A stretch of DNA of 64,000 bases from Myotis daubentonii (taxonomy: Eukaryota > Chordata > Mammalia > Chiroptera > Vespertilionidae), in contig NC_081844.1 in NCBI RefSeq assembly GCF_963259705.1, positions 11,269,715-11,333,714 on the forward strand, in the 5' to 3' direction. Below the pieces are notes generated by a model. That model was not told the DNA's origin. It was given only the letters and a program-made list of their open reading frames with translations, and did no database searches. Shown in pieces: positions 1-10,844 of this stretch. Positions within the stretch are counted from its first letter, which is position 1, and each line of letters opens with the position of its first letter. Made by a program: the position numbers and the translations under genes.

Positions 1-611
1 CTAAAATGAGAACTGCAGCACCTATTTCCTAGATCTGAATGTGATGAGCGTTTTAATCCACATAAAGGAGAAAGACTACTACAGTGTGGTGCTTTTATGA
101 GAGCACCCTAACCTGCTTCCTTCCATTTGGCAGCCATACATTTTGTGGAAGGGCCACCGTTTTTCTTTAACTGGCCCACAATGGCTATACAAATGATGCA
201 GCCCGGAATCAACTCACATGAATTTATTTGCATGTGCAATTTGTCTGCAGAATACATCTCCCCCAAATGGAATGGCCAACCCCAAGGATGTGCGCATTTC
301 ACAACTAGACACTGTTGGCCTCCTGTGAGGTTGTCTCCAGGCTGGGATACAGCTGCAATGACTGTGTGTCTCTCAAACTTTGATCTTTGCCCATCTAATA
401 CCAGAAAGACAAAGAGGGGATATGACCTTGAAGTAGACAGAAGCAGAGGCACCAGCCTGGGGACAGGTGAGGGTCAGTGGGCTAGGGAAGCAGGGGGTCT
501 ACAGCGTGGTACTTGGTGCTTAAGACCACCACCATCATCATCATCAGGCCAGAGAGCCCAAAGGGCTTCGTGTCTCCAGCCAAGATGTGTGAACTCTCTT
601 AAGGGGAACAA
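1..611. other. Unassigned sequence
   Basis: No gene or repeat that I can name. The open frame across it starts without an ATG and has no recognisable domain. Confidence 0.4.
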
Positions 612-628
612 GGAAGCCCCAGGATTCT

Positions 629-856
629 TTTTTTTTTTAATGTTTTTTTTTTTCTATTGATTTCAGAAAGGAAGGGGGAGGGAGAGGGAGAGAGATAGAA
701 ATATCAATGATGAGGATCATTAATCTGCTGCCTCCTGCACACCCCCTACAGGGATCAAGCCCGAAACTCAGGCAGGTGCCCTGAGCAGGAATCGAACCAT
801 GACCTCCTGTTTTATAGGTCGATGATGCTCAACCACTGAGCCGTGCCAGCCAGGCA
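629..856 (-). mobile_element. VES-type SINE, minus strand
   Basis: The T-rich left end is the reversed A-tail, followed by the reversed CT-rich body and a tRNA-like head ending at GCCAGCCAGGC. Imperfect target duplications flank it (GGAAGCCCCAGGATTC at about 612-628, GGAAGCTTCAGGATTC at about 859-874). Confidence 0.85.
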
Positions 857-922
857 GGGAAGCTTCAGGATTCTGAGCAAGGACATGCAATGCCATCCTG
901 TCTCTTTCAGAACCATTTATCT

Positions 923-1160
923 TGCCCTAATTGGTTTGGCTCAGTGGATAGAGCGTCAGCCTGTGGACTGAAAGGTCCCGGGTTCGATTTCTGTCAAGGG
1001 CATGTACCTTAGTTGCGGGTAATCCCCAATAGGGGGTGTGCAGGAGGCAGCTGATCGATGTTTCTCTCTCATCGATGTTTCTAACTCTCTATCCTTCTCC
1101 CTTCCTCTCTGTAAAAAATCAATAAAATATATTAAAAAAAAAAGAAGAAGAAGAAGAAGA
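923..1160 (+). mobile_element. VES SINE
   Basis: A tRNA-like head (TTGGCTCAGTGGATAGAGCG, then the B box GGTTCGAT), a CT-rich body and an A-rich tail that has become (GAA)n. The exact 14-bp duplication AGAACCATTTATCT lies at 909-922 and 1161-1174. Confidence 0.93.
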
Positions 1161-1347
1161 AGAACCATTTATCTGGCTGCTGGTGGCAGGTGGGAATCGA
1201 GGTAGGCTGAACCAAGAGGCCCAGGCAGAGAGCTGATTCAAAACTAGAAACAGATGTCAAGTGTCTGGATCCCAGGGACTGTGAGCTCTGGGATAGGGAC
1301 TGTGTATGTTCTGGCCACTGCATTGGCCCCAAGAACATGGCCTAAGG

Positions 1348-1583
1348 CAGTGATGGCGAACCTTTTGAGCTCGGCGTGTCAGCATTTTGAAAAACCCTAA
1401 CTTAACTCTGGTGCCATGTCACATATAGAAACTTTTTGATATTTGCAACCATAGTAAAACAAAGACTTATATTTTTGATATTTATTTTATATATTTAAAT
1501 GCCATTTAACAAAGAAAAATCAACCAAAAAATATGAGTTCATGTGTCACCTCTGACATGCGTGTCATAGGTTCGCCATCACTG
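1348..1583. mobile_element. Non-autonomous hAT transposon
   Basis: Terminal inverted repeats start CAGTGATGGCGAACC and end GGTTCGCCATCACTG. The exact 8-bp target duplication GCCTAAGG lies at 1340-1347 and 1584-1591. The interior is AT-rich with no coding capacity, so it must have been moved by another hAT transposase. Confidence 0.9.
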
Positions 1584-1714
1584 GCCTAAGGCCTGGTGAA
1601 CGGAGGGACCGATAATCATTTGTTGATGAAATGAAGACATGCAACAGTAGGGGTGGTCCAAAGAGGGGGCTTTTGAGAAATACTGAGGTAACGCCATCAG
1701 AGCTGGATAGTAAA

Positions 1715-1825
1715 CCTGTGTCTGGGTTCCATGGCTAGGTCCTATGTCTGGGTTCCATGGTGGGGTTCTGTGGTTGGGTCCTATGGCTGGGTTCCATGGC
1801 AGGGTCCTGTGGTTGGGTTCCATGG
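1715..1825 (+). repeat. 15-bp minisatellite, first locus
   Basis: About seven degenerate copies of a unit like TGGGTTCCATGGCTG, alternating TTCCATGG and TCCTATGG/TCCTGTGG. The same unit reappears at 3695-3975. Confidence 0.8.
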
Positions 1826-1875
1826 ATGCAGGGCATGAGGGGGAAGGTGGCATTTGGGGTGATACTCAATTCATT

Positions 1876-2250
1876 TGTGGATGGGTGTATTTGAAATAAG
1901 GCAAGCCCCCAAATTCAGGGGTCCTGGTAGAACACAAAGCACACTCAGAAGCCAGGCAGCAAGGCAAATATTTTTACTTCTGCAGAAGGGTGCACACAAA
2001 CATGGTCTGGAAGCACACTCACACTGAACAGGCGATCTGCTCAGCTTTTTTATCCTGATGCACGTGACCTGTTCCTCATTCTTGATTGGAGCTCAGACAC
2101 ACAGTCTTTCGAAATTGGCTAATTCAAAGGAAGGGGTTGACTTTGCCATTTCAAGATGGTGGCCCCCAGGGGAGCTGCAAGTCATGGGGGCCAAAATGGT
2201 GGCTGCCTAAACTGTTCTTTGACAGAAAAGATTACTTGTTTATTCTCACA
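1876..2250 (-). mobile_element. Solo LTR-like element (ERV1-type?), minus strand
   Basis: Read on the minus strand it opens TGTGAGAATAAAC and closes ATCCACA, giving the TG...CA ends of an LTR. It has CCAAT motifs and a TATA-like GGATAAAAAAGCTGAGCAG stretch in promoter order. No target duplication or internal retroviral sequence is visible, so the call is from structure only. Confidence 0.5.
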
Positions 2251-2821
2251 GGTGGACAATGTTGAGATGCCATAAGAGGTCAGGGCAGCCGAGAGTGGCT
2301 TGTGACTGTAGGAACTGAGGGGTTCCCACTGAGACAGATGGACTGGCGGTGGCATGCGGAGGGCAGAATGTCATCTCTGACTGGGAAATGAGCGCAGGGT
2401 TAACTGCAAAATGGAAGAAGCCTGTGGGCAGCTGAAGGGATATCAGCTTAACGAAGCATTTTTGCTTTGGGGCAGTGGAAGAGATGGTGAAGGATTGTGA
2501 GAGCATAGTAAGTTTTGGGGAGAACACTGGGGTGAGCAAAGGGGAGAGGAGCTGATGAGGGAGAGGGCTGAGGGCTCAGCTGACTTGCACTCTGCCCCTT
2601 GGAACAGGCATAGGATTGTTGACTGAATGAATGCAGGAGTAGAGGTACCATTGGCAGCATGCAGGTAAGGTGTGGCTGGAAGGGGTGGGCAGAGGGGTCA
2701 AAGGTGGTGGGGAAGAGGGGTTATGGCAGGCCCTGAGGTTGAACTGGCCAATGGGGAGAGATCAGTGCAGTCAGGGAGCTGGAGGTGGGAGAGTAAGAGC
2801 ACAAAGGTTGTGGACAGAGAG
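2251..2821. other. Unassigned sequence
   Basis: Purine-rich unique-looking DNA with no gene and no repeat that I can name. Confidence 0.4.
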
Positions 2822-2985
2822 GTGATGATGATTATGATGATGGTACTCATATGATGGTGATAGTGGTACTGGTGCTAATGGTGGTGATGGTGACGATAAT
2901 GGTGATGACAGTGGTGATGATGGTAATGATGATGATGATAATGATGGTGGTGATGATGATGGTGGTGTTGACAGTGGCAGTGGTC
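2822..2985 (+). repeat. GAT/GGT-rich microsatellite
   Basis: An imperfect array of ATG, GTG and GAT triplets (TGATGATGG-type units). It reads as poly-Met/Val in frame, which has no meaning as a protein. Confidence 0.85.
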
Positions 2986-3081
2986 ATGGTAGCTAATCTT
3001 CACCAAAACCCTGTTCTGTATCAAGCTATAAATTTATAATGCCATATAGGACAGCTGCATAATTTGCGGGAGCTCTTGCTT

Positions 3082-3386
3082 GAAGAAGAAGAAGAAGAAG
3101 AAGAAGAAGAAGAAGAAGAAGAAGAAGAAGGAGAAGGAGAAGGAGAAGGAGAAGGAGAAGGAGAAGGAGAAGGAGAAGGAGAAGGAGAAGGAGAAGGAGA
3201 AGGAGAAGGAGAAGGAGAAGGAGAAGGAGAAGGAGGAGAAGGAGAAGGAGAAGGAGAAGGAGAAGGAGAAGAAGAAGAAGAAGAAGAAGAAGAAGAAGAA
3301 GAAGAAGAAGAAGAAGGGGGAGGAGGAGGAGGAGGAGGAGGAGGAGGAGGAGGAGGAGGAGGAGGAGGAGGAGGAGGAGGAGGAAA
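3082..3386 (+). repeat. 305-bp pure purine compound microsatellite
   Basis: Every base on this strand is A or G. The blocks are (GAA)n, then (GGAGAA)n from about 3130 to 3270, then (GAA)n, then (GGA)n from about 3316. Mirror-symmetric purine tracts of this kind can form triplex (H-DNA) structures. The glutamate- or lysine-rich frames across it are artefacts. Confidence 0.95.
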
Positions 3387-3402
3387 TGTAAAGCTTTTCC
3401 CT

Positions 3403-3609
3403 TAAAATTTTTTTTTATTGATTTCAGAGAGAAAGGGAGAGGGAGAGATAGAGAGATACATCAATGATGAGAATCATTGATTCGCTGCCTCCTGCACGCC
3501 CCTTACTGGGAATGGAGCCCAAACCCAGGCATGTGCCCTCACCTGGAATTGAACCATGACCTCGTGGTTCATAGGTCAATGCTCAACCACTGAACCACAC
3601 CGGCCAGGC
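3403..3609 (-). mobile_element. VES-type SINE, minus strand
   Basis: The reversed A-tail and CT body (TTTTTATTGATTTCAGAGAG) are followed by the reversed head ending ACCGGCCAGGC. It directly adjoins the purine tract, which may have grown from an older SINE or L1 tail. Confidence 0.85.
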
Positions 3610-3694
3610 TAAAGAGAAAGCCTTAATGGTATATGAATAAACTTACTTAAGAAGAAAAAACAGGAAGAGCCACAAAAAACCCCTTCCTTTAGGA

Positions 3695-3975
3695 TAAATA
3701 GTGGCTAGGTTCCATGGTTGGATTCTATGGTTGGTTTTGTGTTGAGTTCTGTGGTTGGGTTCCATGGTTGGGTCCTGTGTCTGGGTTCCATGGCTGGGTC
3801 CTGTGGCTGAGTTTCACGCTTGGGTGCTCTGATTGGATTTCATATTGGGTTCTGTGGCTGGGTTTTATGACTAGTTTCTCTGGCTGTGATTCATGGTTGG
3901 GTTTGTGCCTGGATTCCACAGCTGGATTCTGTGGCTGAGTTTTGTGTTGGATTCCATGGTTAGGTTTTGTGGCTA
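3695..3975 (+). repeat. 15-bp minisatellite, second locus
   Basis: About 18 degenerate copies of TGGGTTCTGTGGCTG/TGGGTTCCATGGTTG in tandem. The unit is shared with 1715-1825. Confidence 0.85.
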
Positions 3976-4341
3976 TGTTCAACAACCTCTACACCTTCTG
4001 CTATCTGATTAGGGAAGTTTCTAGTTCAGGTGAAAAGACACTGCAAAGATATTTTGCCATAGTTTGAAGCAATAAATTAATGAAAATACCCACATGCTAG
4101 ATCTGATTTGAATTGGGTTAAAAATGACCTCTCTTAGAGTGAATGCCTTCACCTCAAAGAAGGAGGCAGGTGCTCTGAGTTTGAGCCTGGAGAAGAGGGA
4201 ATGGCACAGATACCAGGAGAAGTTACCTGGGGTAGGGGTTTGACCAGGAGGCCAACAGGTTTTGTTAGTGCTTTGGGTAAAAAATGCAGTAGGTTTTGTT
4301 GTTCTGCCCTCAACCCTGTTTCCCCCCAATTATATTTGTTA
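3976..4341. other. Unassigned sequence
   Basis: No gene or named repeat recognised. Confidence 0.4.
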
Positions 4342-4502
4342 CTAGAGGCCCAGTGCATGAAATTTGTGCATGGGTAGGGTCCCTAGTGGCTGCTGGCTGC
4401 TGGCTGGGCCCCCCTGGTGGTCAGCACACATCATAACGAGTGATCAAACTCCTGGTTGGTTGAACTCCCAAGGGGACACTTTGCCGATACATAAAATAGA
4501 GA
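4342..4502 (-). mobile_element. Small non-autonomous Helitron (HeliBat-type), minus strand
   Basis: The left edge is ACTAGAGGCCCAGTGC, the reverse of a Helitron 3' end (CTAG followed by T), next to the subterminal hairpin GCATGAAATTTGTGC. The right edge is a decayed form of the TATATAATA-type 5' end. The element was placed by these ends. Confidence 0.75.
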
Positions 4503-4861
4503 GATAATTAATATTCTGCTATAATTTAAGTTTTGTTTATATTATAATGTGTATCAGTATATGAATAATATCCTGTTATTTTTAGAGTGTGAGTTTTCAG
4601 AACACAGGATTTTTCAGGAAAACACTGGAATGTTTTATAGAAGCACCTGGTTTGTTGGTTACCTACTCTGTGCCAGGCACTGTTGGGGACACAGCAGTGA
4701 GCAACCTGAATGAGAACCCTGCAGTGGGGATGGAGCAAATTGAATTCTGCAAAAACAGCTGAAATACTACCCCTTGTCCCACTGTCTCTTCTTCAGTGTG
4801 AACTTGATACCCCTGCACGAGAGCTGAGGTCTAGACCAGGCAGACCTTTGTGTCTACCTCC
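4503..4861. other. Unassigned sequence
   Basis: AT-rich, then moderate GC. A short L2-like phrase (CTCTGTGCCAGGCACTGTTGG) near 4668 is the only recognisable remnant. Confidence 0.4.
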
Positions 4862-5225
4862 TAACCAATATGGTGTGGTGGAAGTGACATAATGCATATA
4901 GGTCCTAAATGGTGTGCGGCTCCTTCCTGGCTCTCTCGGATCACTCCCCCTTGGAACCAGCCGCCATGATGGGAGGAAGCCCAAACCACATGGAGTGGCC
5001 ACACATAGGTGTTGCAGTTGACAGCCCAGCTGAGCTTCTAGAGGGCAGCCAGCATCAGCTGCTAGACAGGGGAGCCGTGAAGTCTGCAATAGCTCCCATT
5101 CCAGCCTGACTGGAACCACATGAAAAACCATGACCAAGGGTCCACTCAGCCAAGTCCAGTAACCCCCAAAACTGTCAAAGCTAAGTTTTGGAGGATGACA
5201 TTACACAGCAGTAGATAACCAGAAT
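4862..5225 (+). mobile_element. MLT1-like (ERVL-MaLR) LTR fragment
   Basis: The end GCTAAGTTTTGG...ACACAGCAGTAGATAACCAGA is the characteristic 3' end of mammalian MaLR LTRs. It is strongly decayed and its left limit is uncertain. Confidence 0.6.
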
Positions 5226-6037
5226 CAGGTAAACAAACAAAAGAATTTCAATCAGTGGTATGGAAATTCCAAAGTGGAGTGATGTGTCTAAAGGGGGTTG
5301 CTTTAGTTGGGGATATCAAAGAGGCCTCTTGGAGATGATATTTGAACTGAGACCTAACGGACAAGAAGGAGTCAGCTATGATAAGAACTAGGAGACAGTG
5401 TCCCAGGCAGCAGAAACTGCAAGTGCAAAGGCCCTGAGGTAGGAATGAATAGCAGGAAGGCCAGTGAGGTTGGAGGAGAGAGGGCAAAGGGGCGAGGAGC
5501 AGGAAGGTGATGGGGCCTCGTTGGCTGTGGTAACGATGATTGCAGTTGTGTTTTGTTATGCTGGGAGGCCGCAGGAGGGTTTTGAGCAGGGGCAGTATGA
5601 GACCCAATGTCTCTCACAGGGTGAGGGTGACAGGTGGGGCTGGGTTTTCCTGGGAGAGCATCAGGGCTGCTTGAGTGGACCCTTGGCATTGTGCCCCTTC
5701 TTCCATTTAAAAAAAAGTAGTAATTCTATTCTGAATTGCACTGGTATAAAAATGAATACAATTCAGACTGGATTCATGATTACATATTCACTCATTTTTA
5801 TTCACTTTTTTCTTCTGACCTTAAATTAAATTCACAACATCTTTATGGGTTCTTAAAAGTATCATGGGTCCTGGACACAGGGCCTAAAGTATAAATCACC
5901 TCTGCAGAGCCACTTGGGTGATTGAGATCTAGGTGATGCCAGGGTCTGTGCCCTTGGAGTAACCACAGCAGGACATAGAACTGGACCTGGGGCAGTCAGC
6001 TGACAGATCAGCAACTGCAAATCTGCCAAGGGCCACG
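5226..6037. other. Unassigned sequence with an old LINE-like remnant
   Basis: Around 5400-5460 the phrase GTGCAAAGGCCCTGAGG resembles a reversed L2 3' end. Nothing else is recognised and there is no gene. Confidence 0.4.
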
Positions 6038-6045
6038 CTCTAGGG

Positions 6046-6248
6046 CAGTGGTCCTCAACCTTCCTAATGCCACGACCCTTTAACACAGTTCCTCGTGTTG
6101 TGGTGACCCCCAACCATAAAATTATTTTCATTGCTACTGTTATGAATCGTAATGTAAATATCTGATATGCAGGATGTATTTAGGCGACCCCTGTGAAAGG
6201 GTCGTTCGACCCCCAAAGGGATCGCAACCCACATGTTGAGAACTGCTG
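6046..6248 (+). mobile_element. SPIN-type hAT transposon, short form
   Basis: Starts CAGTGGTCCTCAACC and ends GTTGAGAACTGCTG. The exact 8-bp duplication CTCTAGGG lies at 6038-6045 and 6249-6256. It is an internally deleted (203 bp) non-autonomous copy; the full form in this window is about 310 bp. Confidence 0.92.
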
Positions 6249-6256
6249 CTCTAGGG

Positions 6257-7054
6257 GGGTCCCCACTGATGGATGGATAAATGAAATGATTTAGACTCAT
6301 CCAAACTGAGAGAGGATAGTGGTGGCAGACTGTTGAAAAAAGGTTCTAGGAAAATGGGGAAGTCATTGACCTCTGTGATGCTCAGAGAGAGGAGGCTGGT
6401 TGCTGCCATCTGAACTTTCAATTCCAGGAAGGAAGAATTTTGTCAATACCATTCACTGCTGAATTCCCAGCGGGGCCCCTTGCACACAGTAGCTGCTCAA
6501 TTAATATCTGTTGATGCACTAAATGAATGGACTTACTGTTCCCTGTTCAGGGCCTTGGGCAAAGCTGGTATGAGGTTAAAAGGGACAGATAAGTGAGGGA
6601 ACTATAAACATGTTAGTGGTCATAGGTCACAGGAAGTGGGATTCTAGACTTGAGTGAAGCCTTCTTCCCCTGGGGTCTCTGTAGGGGTGAAGACCTGGCA
6701 ATTGCACCCCAACTAACAGGTGATTGCTTTGTGGGCCCTGACATTTTCCTCTGAATTCCTTTCTGTGGTTGTTTGGGAGTGCTGGCCACTGCCTCATCTG
6801 CCTTAGTTTCCCTCTGGGAAGCCAGAGACACAGGGGTGGGGGGAAGGCATAAAGCAGGGGTTTTGTGGACACCTCCCAGTGAGAGTTTAGCACTTTCCAG
6901 TAACTTGCTGAGGCTGTTTGGCACCCCTTGAATTGACTCTAGGTGAGAAGAGTGACTTCCTGGTGTATTGACATGACAAAGAGGAGGCAGGATTATGTAG
7001 GAATTAAAACAGTCCTTGCAATTGGGTGTTTAAGTTTGAATTACATCTCTAGTC
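6257..7054. other. Unassigned sequence with L2-like remnant
   Basis: Near 6455-6535 the phrase CACACAGTAGCTGCTCAATTAATATCTGTTGATG resembles an L2 3' end. The rest is unassigned. Confidence 0.45.
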
Positions 7055-7308
7055 TTTTTTTAAAATATATTTTTATTGATTTTAGAGAGGAAGGGAGAGG
7101 GAGAGAGAGACAGAAACATCAATGATCAAAAAGAATCATTGACTGGCTGCCCTCTGCACCCGCACCGCACCCCCCCCCCCCGCACCCCCGCCCCGCCGCC
7201 CCACTGGGGATCGAGCCTGCAATCCAGGCATGTACCCTGACCAGGAATCGAACCATGACTTCCTGGTTTAAAGGTCAATGATCAACCACTGAACCACGCT
7301 GGCCAGGC
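7055..7308 (-). mobile_element. VES-type SINE, minus strand, with C-run expansion
   Basis: Reversed tail and body, then the head ending CTGGCCAGGC. A C-rich expansion (CCGCACCGCACCCCCCCC) at about 7160-7200 sits in the middle of the element. Confidence 0.87.
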
Positions 7309-7697
7309 AACAGCCCTTCTTACCTCATCTGTAAAATGGAGAGGCACAGAGAACCCCAAACAAGAACCACGCCTACGCACATCATAATTAAAATGCCAAA
7401 AATTAAAGACAAAGAGAGAATCTTAAAGGCAGCAAGAGAAAAGAAAACTGTTACCTATAAAGGAGCACCATAAGGCTGACACTGGATTTCTCATCAGAAA
7501 CTCTACAGGCCAGAAGGGAATGGCATGAAGTACTCAAGGTAATGGAAAGCAAGGATCTGAGACCAAAATTACTATATCCAGCAAGGCTATCATTCAAAAT
7601 AGACTGTCAAATAAAGTGCTTCCCAGACAAAAAAAAAAAAAAAAAAGGCTAAAGGAATTCATCACCACCAAGCCGGCATTACAAGAAATGCTAAAGG

Positions 7698-7920
7698 GCC
7701 CTAACCAGTTTGGCTCAGTGGATAGATCGTCGGCCTACGGACTGAAGGGTCCCAGGTTCGATTCCGGTCAAGGGCATGTACCTGGGTTGCGGGCACATCC
7801 CCAGTAAGGGGCGTGCAGGAGGCAGCTGATCAATGTTTCTCTCTCATCGATGTTTCTAGCTCTCTATCCCTCTCCCTTCCTCTCTGTAAAAAATCAATAA
7901 AATATATTTTTTTAAAAAAA
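7698..7920 (+). mobile_element. VES SINE in L1 (first of a pair)
   Basis: Starts GCCCTAACCAGTTTGG and ends in an A-rich tail. The L1 phrase GAAATGCT occurs before it, between the two SINEs and after the second, showing two insertions at one spot. Confidence 0.92.
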
Positions 7921-7928
7921 GAAATGCT

Positions 7929-8132
7929 GCCAAAACCGGTTTGGCTGAGTGGATAGAGCGTCGGCCTGCGGACTGAAAGGTCCCAGGTTCGATTCCGGTC
8001 AAGGGCATGTACCTGGGTTGCGGGCACATCCCCGGTGGGAGATGTGCAGGAAGCAGCTGATCGATGTTTCTCTCTCATCGATGTTTCTAACTCTCTATCT
8101 CTCTCCCTTCCTCTCTGTAAAAAATCAATAAA

Positions 8133-8162
<30 letters not shown>
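7929..8162 (+). mobile_element. VES SINE in L1 (second of a pair)
   Basis: Starts GCCAAAACCGGTTTGG and ends in a long A-run. GAAATGCT flanks it at 7921-7928 and 8163-8170. The intact head and long A-tail suggest it is young. Confidence 0.93.
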
Positions 8163-8163
<1 letters not shown>

Positions 8164-9580
8164 AAATGCTAAAGGGATTGCTGTAAGGGATTGCTGAGAA
8201 GAAACAGAGAGAGAAACCGAGCTATACAGAATTAAAATGGCTATAAATAAGTACCCCTCAATAATAACCCTAAATGTAAATGGATTAAATGCTCCAATCA
8301 AAAGGCAAAGGGTAGCTGAATGGATACAAAAACATGACCCAACTATATGCTATGTATAAGAGACCCACCTCAAAACAAAAGACACACACAGGTTGAGAGT
8401 GAAGGGATGGAAAAAATTTTTCCATGCAAATGGAAAACAAAAAAAATTTGGAGTAGCAATACTCATATCTGACAAAATAGACTTCAAAATGAAGGCCATC
8501 ACAAGAGACAACAAAGGTCACTACATAATACTAAAGGGATTGATCCAACAAGAGAATATAACCCTGGTAAGCATAATATGCACCCAATATACTGGTAGGT
8601 GCACCTAAATATATTTTAAAAACTTCTAGAGGACTTTAATGGAGAGATTGACAACAATACAGTCATAGTAGGGGACTTAAACACCTCTCTGACTTCACTG
8701 GATATTCCAGACAAAAACTTAACAAGAAAACTGAGACTCTAAAGGATACACTGGACCAGATGGACTTAATAGACATTTATAGAACATTTCACCCCAAAGT
8801 TGCAGAATATACACTCTTCTCAAGTGCACATGGGTCATTCTCAAAGATAGACCACATGTTAGGACACAACACAAGTCTCTAAAGTTCAAGAAGACTGAAA
8901 TCATATCAAGCATCTTCTCAGATCACAGTGGAATGAAATTAGAAATCAACTACAGTAAAAACACCCCAAAACATTCAAACACATGGAGGCTAAATAGAAT
9001 GTTATTAAACAATGAATGGGTTACCAATGAGATCAAGAAAGAAGTAAAAAACTTCCTGGAAACAAAGGAAAATGAACACACAACAACCCCAAATCCCTTT
9101 GGCAAACTTACAGCCAACATCATACTCAATTGGCAAAAACTAAAACCATTTCCCCCGAGAACAGGAACAAGACAGGGATGCCTACTTTCACCACTCCTGT
9201 TCGACATAGTACTGGAAGTGCTAGCCATAGTGATCAGACAACAAGAAGAAATAATAGGCACCCAAATTGGAAAAGAATAAGTAAAACTGTCATTATTCAC
9301 AGATGACATGATATTATACATAGAAAACTCCAAAGATTCCATCAAAAAACTACTAGACTTAATAAATGAATTTGGCAATGTAGCAGGATACAAAATTAAC
9401 ACCCAGAAATCTAAGGCTTTTTTATACACCAATAATGAACTCACAGAAAGAGAAACAAACAAACCAAAAAAAAACAACAACAAAAAAAAACCCCAAAACA
9501 ATCCCATTAACCATTGCACCAAAACAATTAAGATGCCTAGGAATAAACTTAACTAAGAAGGTATAAGATCTGGACTCAGA

Positions 9581-10672
9581 CAGCTGATTCTCACAGCCAC
9601 TTGGCCTGGAGGTCAAATCGCCCCTAGTATTAACTACAGCAATCAAGGCTTAACTACAAGACTGCGCACAAAGACCACTAGGGGGTGCACCAAGAAAGCA
9701 TAACAAAATGCGGAGACAAAGAAACAGGACAAAATTGTCAATGGAAGATATAGAGTTCAGAACCACACTTTTAAGGTCTCTTAAGAACTGTTAGAAGCCG
9801 CCGATAAACTTAATGAGATCCTTGAGAAATCTAATGAGACCCTCGATGTTGTGATAAAGAACCAACTAGAAATTAAGCATACACCGACTGAAATAAAGAA
9901 TACTATACAGATTCCCAACAGCAGACCAGAGGAGTGCAAGAATCAAGTCAAAGATTTGAAATGCAAAGAAGCAAAAAACACCCAACCGGAAAAGCAAAAT
10001 GAAAAAAGAATCCGAAAATACGAAGATAGTGTAAGGAGCCTCTGGGACAGCTTCAAGCGCACCAACATCAGAATTATAGGGGTGCCAAAAGATGAGAGAG
10101 AGCAAGATATTGAAAACCTATCTGAAGAAATAATGACAGAAAACTTCCCCCACCTGGTGAAAGAATTAGACTTACAGGTCCAAGAAGCGCAGAGAAGCCC
10201 AAACAAAAGGAATCCAAAGAGGACCACACCAAGACACATCATAATTAAAATGCCAAGAGCAAAAGACAAAGAGAGAATCTTAAAAGCAGCAAGAGAAAGA
10301 AACTCAGTTACCTACAAGGGAATACCCATACGACTGTCAGCTGATTTCTCAACAGAAACTTGGCAGGCCAGAAGGGAGTGGCAAGAAATATTCAAAGTGA
10401 TGAATACCAAGAACCTACAACCAAGATTACTTTATCCAGCAAAGCTATCATTCAGAATTGAAGGTCAGATAAAGAGCTTCACAGATAAGGAAAAGCTAAA
10501 GGAGTTCATCACCACCAAACCAGGCTTATATGAAATGCTGAAAGGTATCCTTTAAGAAGAGGAAGAAGAAGAAAAAGGTGAAGATACAAATTATGAACAA
10601 CAAATATGCATCTATCAACAAGTGAATCTAAGAATCAAGTGAATAAATAATCTGATGAACAGAAAAAAAAAG
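9581..10672 (+). mobile_element. ORF1-only LINE retroposon (HAL1-like)
   Basis: The exact 15-bp duplication AGATCTGGACTCAGA lies at 9566-9580 and 10673-10687, and the element ends in AGAAAAAAAAAG. Inside there is only a short leader (about 127 bp), an L1 ORF1 (9708-10555) and a short 3' region; no ORF2. That is the structure of half-LINE (HAL1) elements, mobilised in trans. It sits inside the ORF2 reverse transcriptase region of the host L1 and is on the same strand. Confidence 0.85.
9708..10555 (+). pseudogene. L1 ORF1p-like gene of the HAL1-like element, one frameshift
   Basis: From ATG 9708 (MRRQRNRTKLSMEDIEF) the frame meets TAG about 85 bases on. The neighbouring frame then stays open from about 9785 to TAA at 10553. 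This looks like a single-base loss near 9785. The open part has the coiled-coil-like N terminus, then the RNA-binding and C-terminal domains of L1 ORF1p (RNIRIIGVPKDE-type, PRHIIIKMPRAKDKERIL, RPRLLYPAKLSF-type). ORF1p is the RNA-binding trimer of the retrotransposition particle. It is otherwise little decayed. Confidence 0.8.
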
Positions 10673-10844
10673 AGATCTGGACTCAGAAAACGACAGGACA
10701 TTGATAAAAACAGATAGAGGAAGACATAAATAAATGGAAGAATATACCATGTTCATGGATTGGTAGAATCAACATCATTAAAATGTCCATATTACCTAAA
10801 CCAATCTATAGATTCAATGCAATCCCCAATAAGACACCAATGGA

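Noticed and set aside
1..110. Possible KRAB-type zinc-finger remnant (ECDERF, HKGER-like reading)
   Set aside because: Cys/His spacing does not match a C2H2 finger and no second finger follows; too short to support.
923..1160. tRNA genes suggested by A and B boxes in many SINEs
   Set aside because: The tRNA-like part belongs to VES SINEs with CT body, A-tail and target duplications. The anticodon arm and 3' acceptor stem are not preserved as a tRNA.
3064..3405. Open frames coding for poly-Glu/Gly or poly-Lys/Glu proteins
   Set aside because: They are translations of a pure purine microsatellite; no unique sequence, start context or splice signal supports a gene.
3695..3975. CRISPR-like array (short repeats with regular spacing)
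   Set aside because: The repeats are contiguous 15-bp minisatellite units without spacers, in a vertebrate genome, with no cas genes.
9308..9556. A functional reverse transcriptase
   Set aside because: Only a piece of L1 ORF2 around FTDDM is open; about 1 kb of ORF2 is missing upstream and stops occur on both sides.
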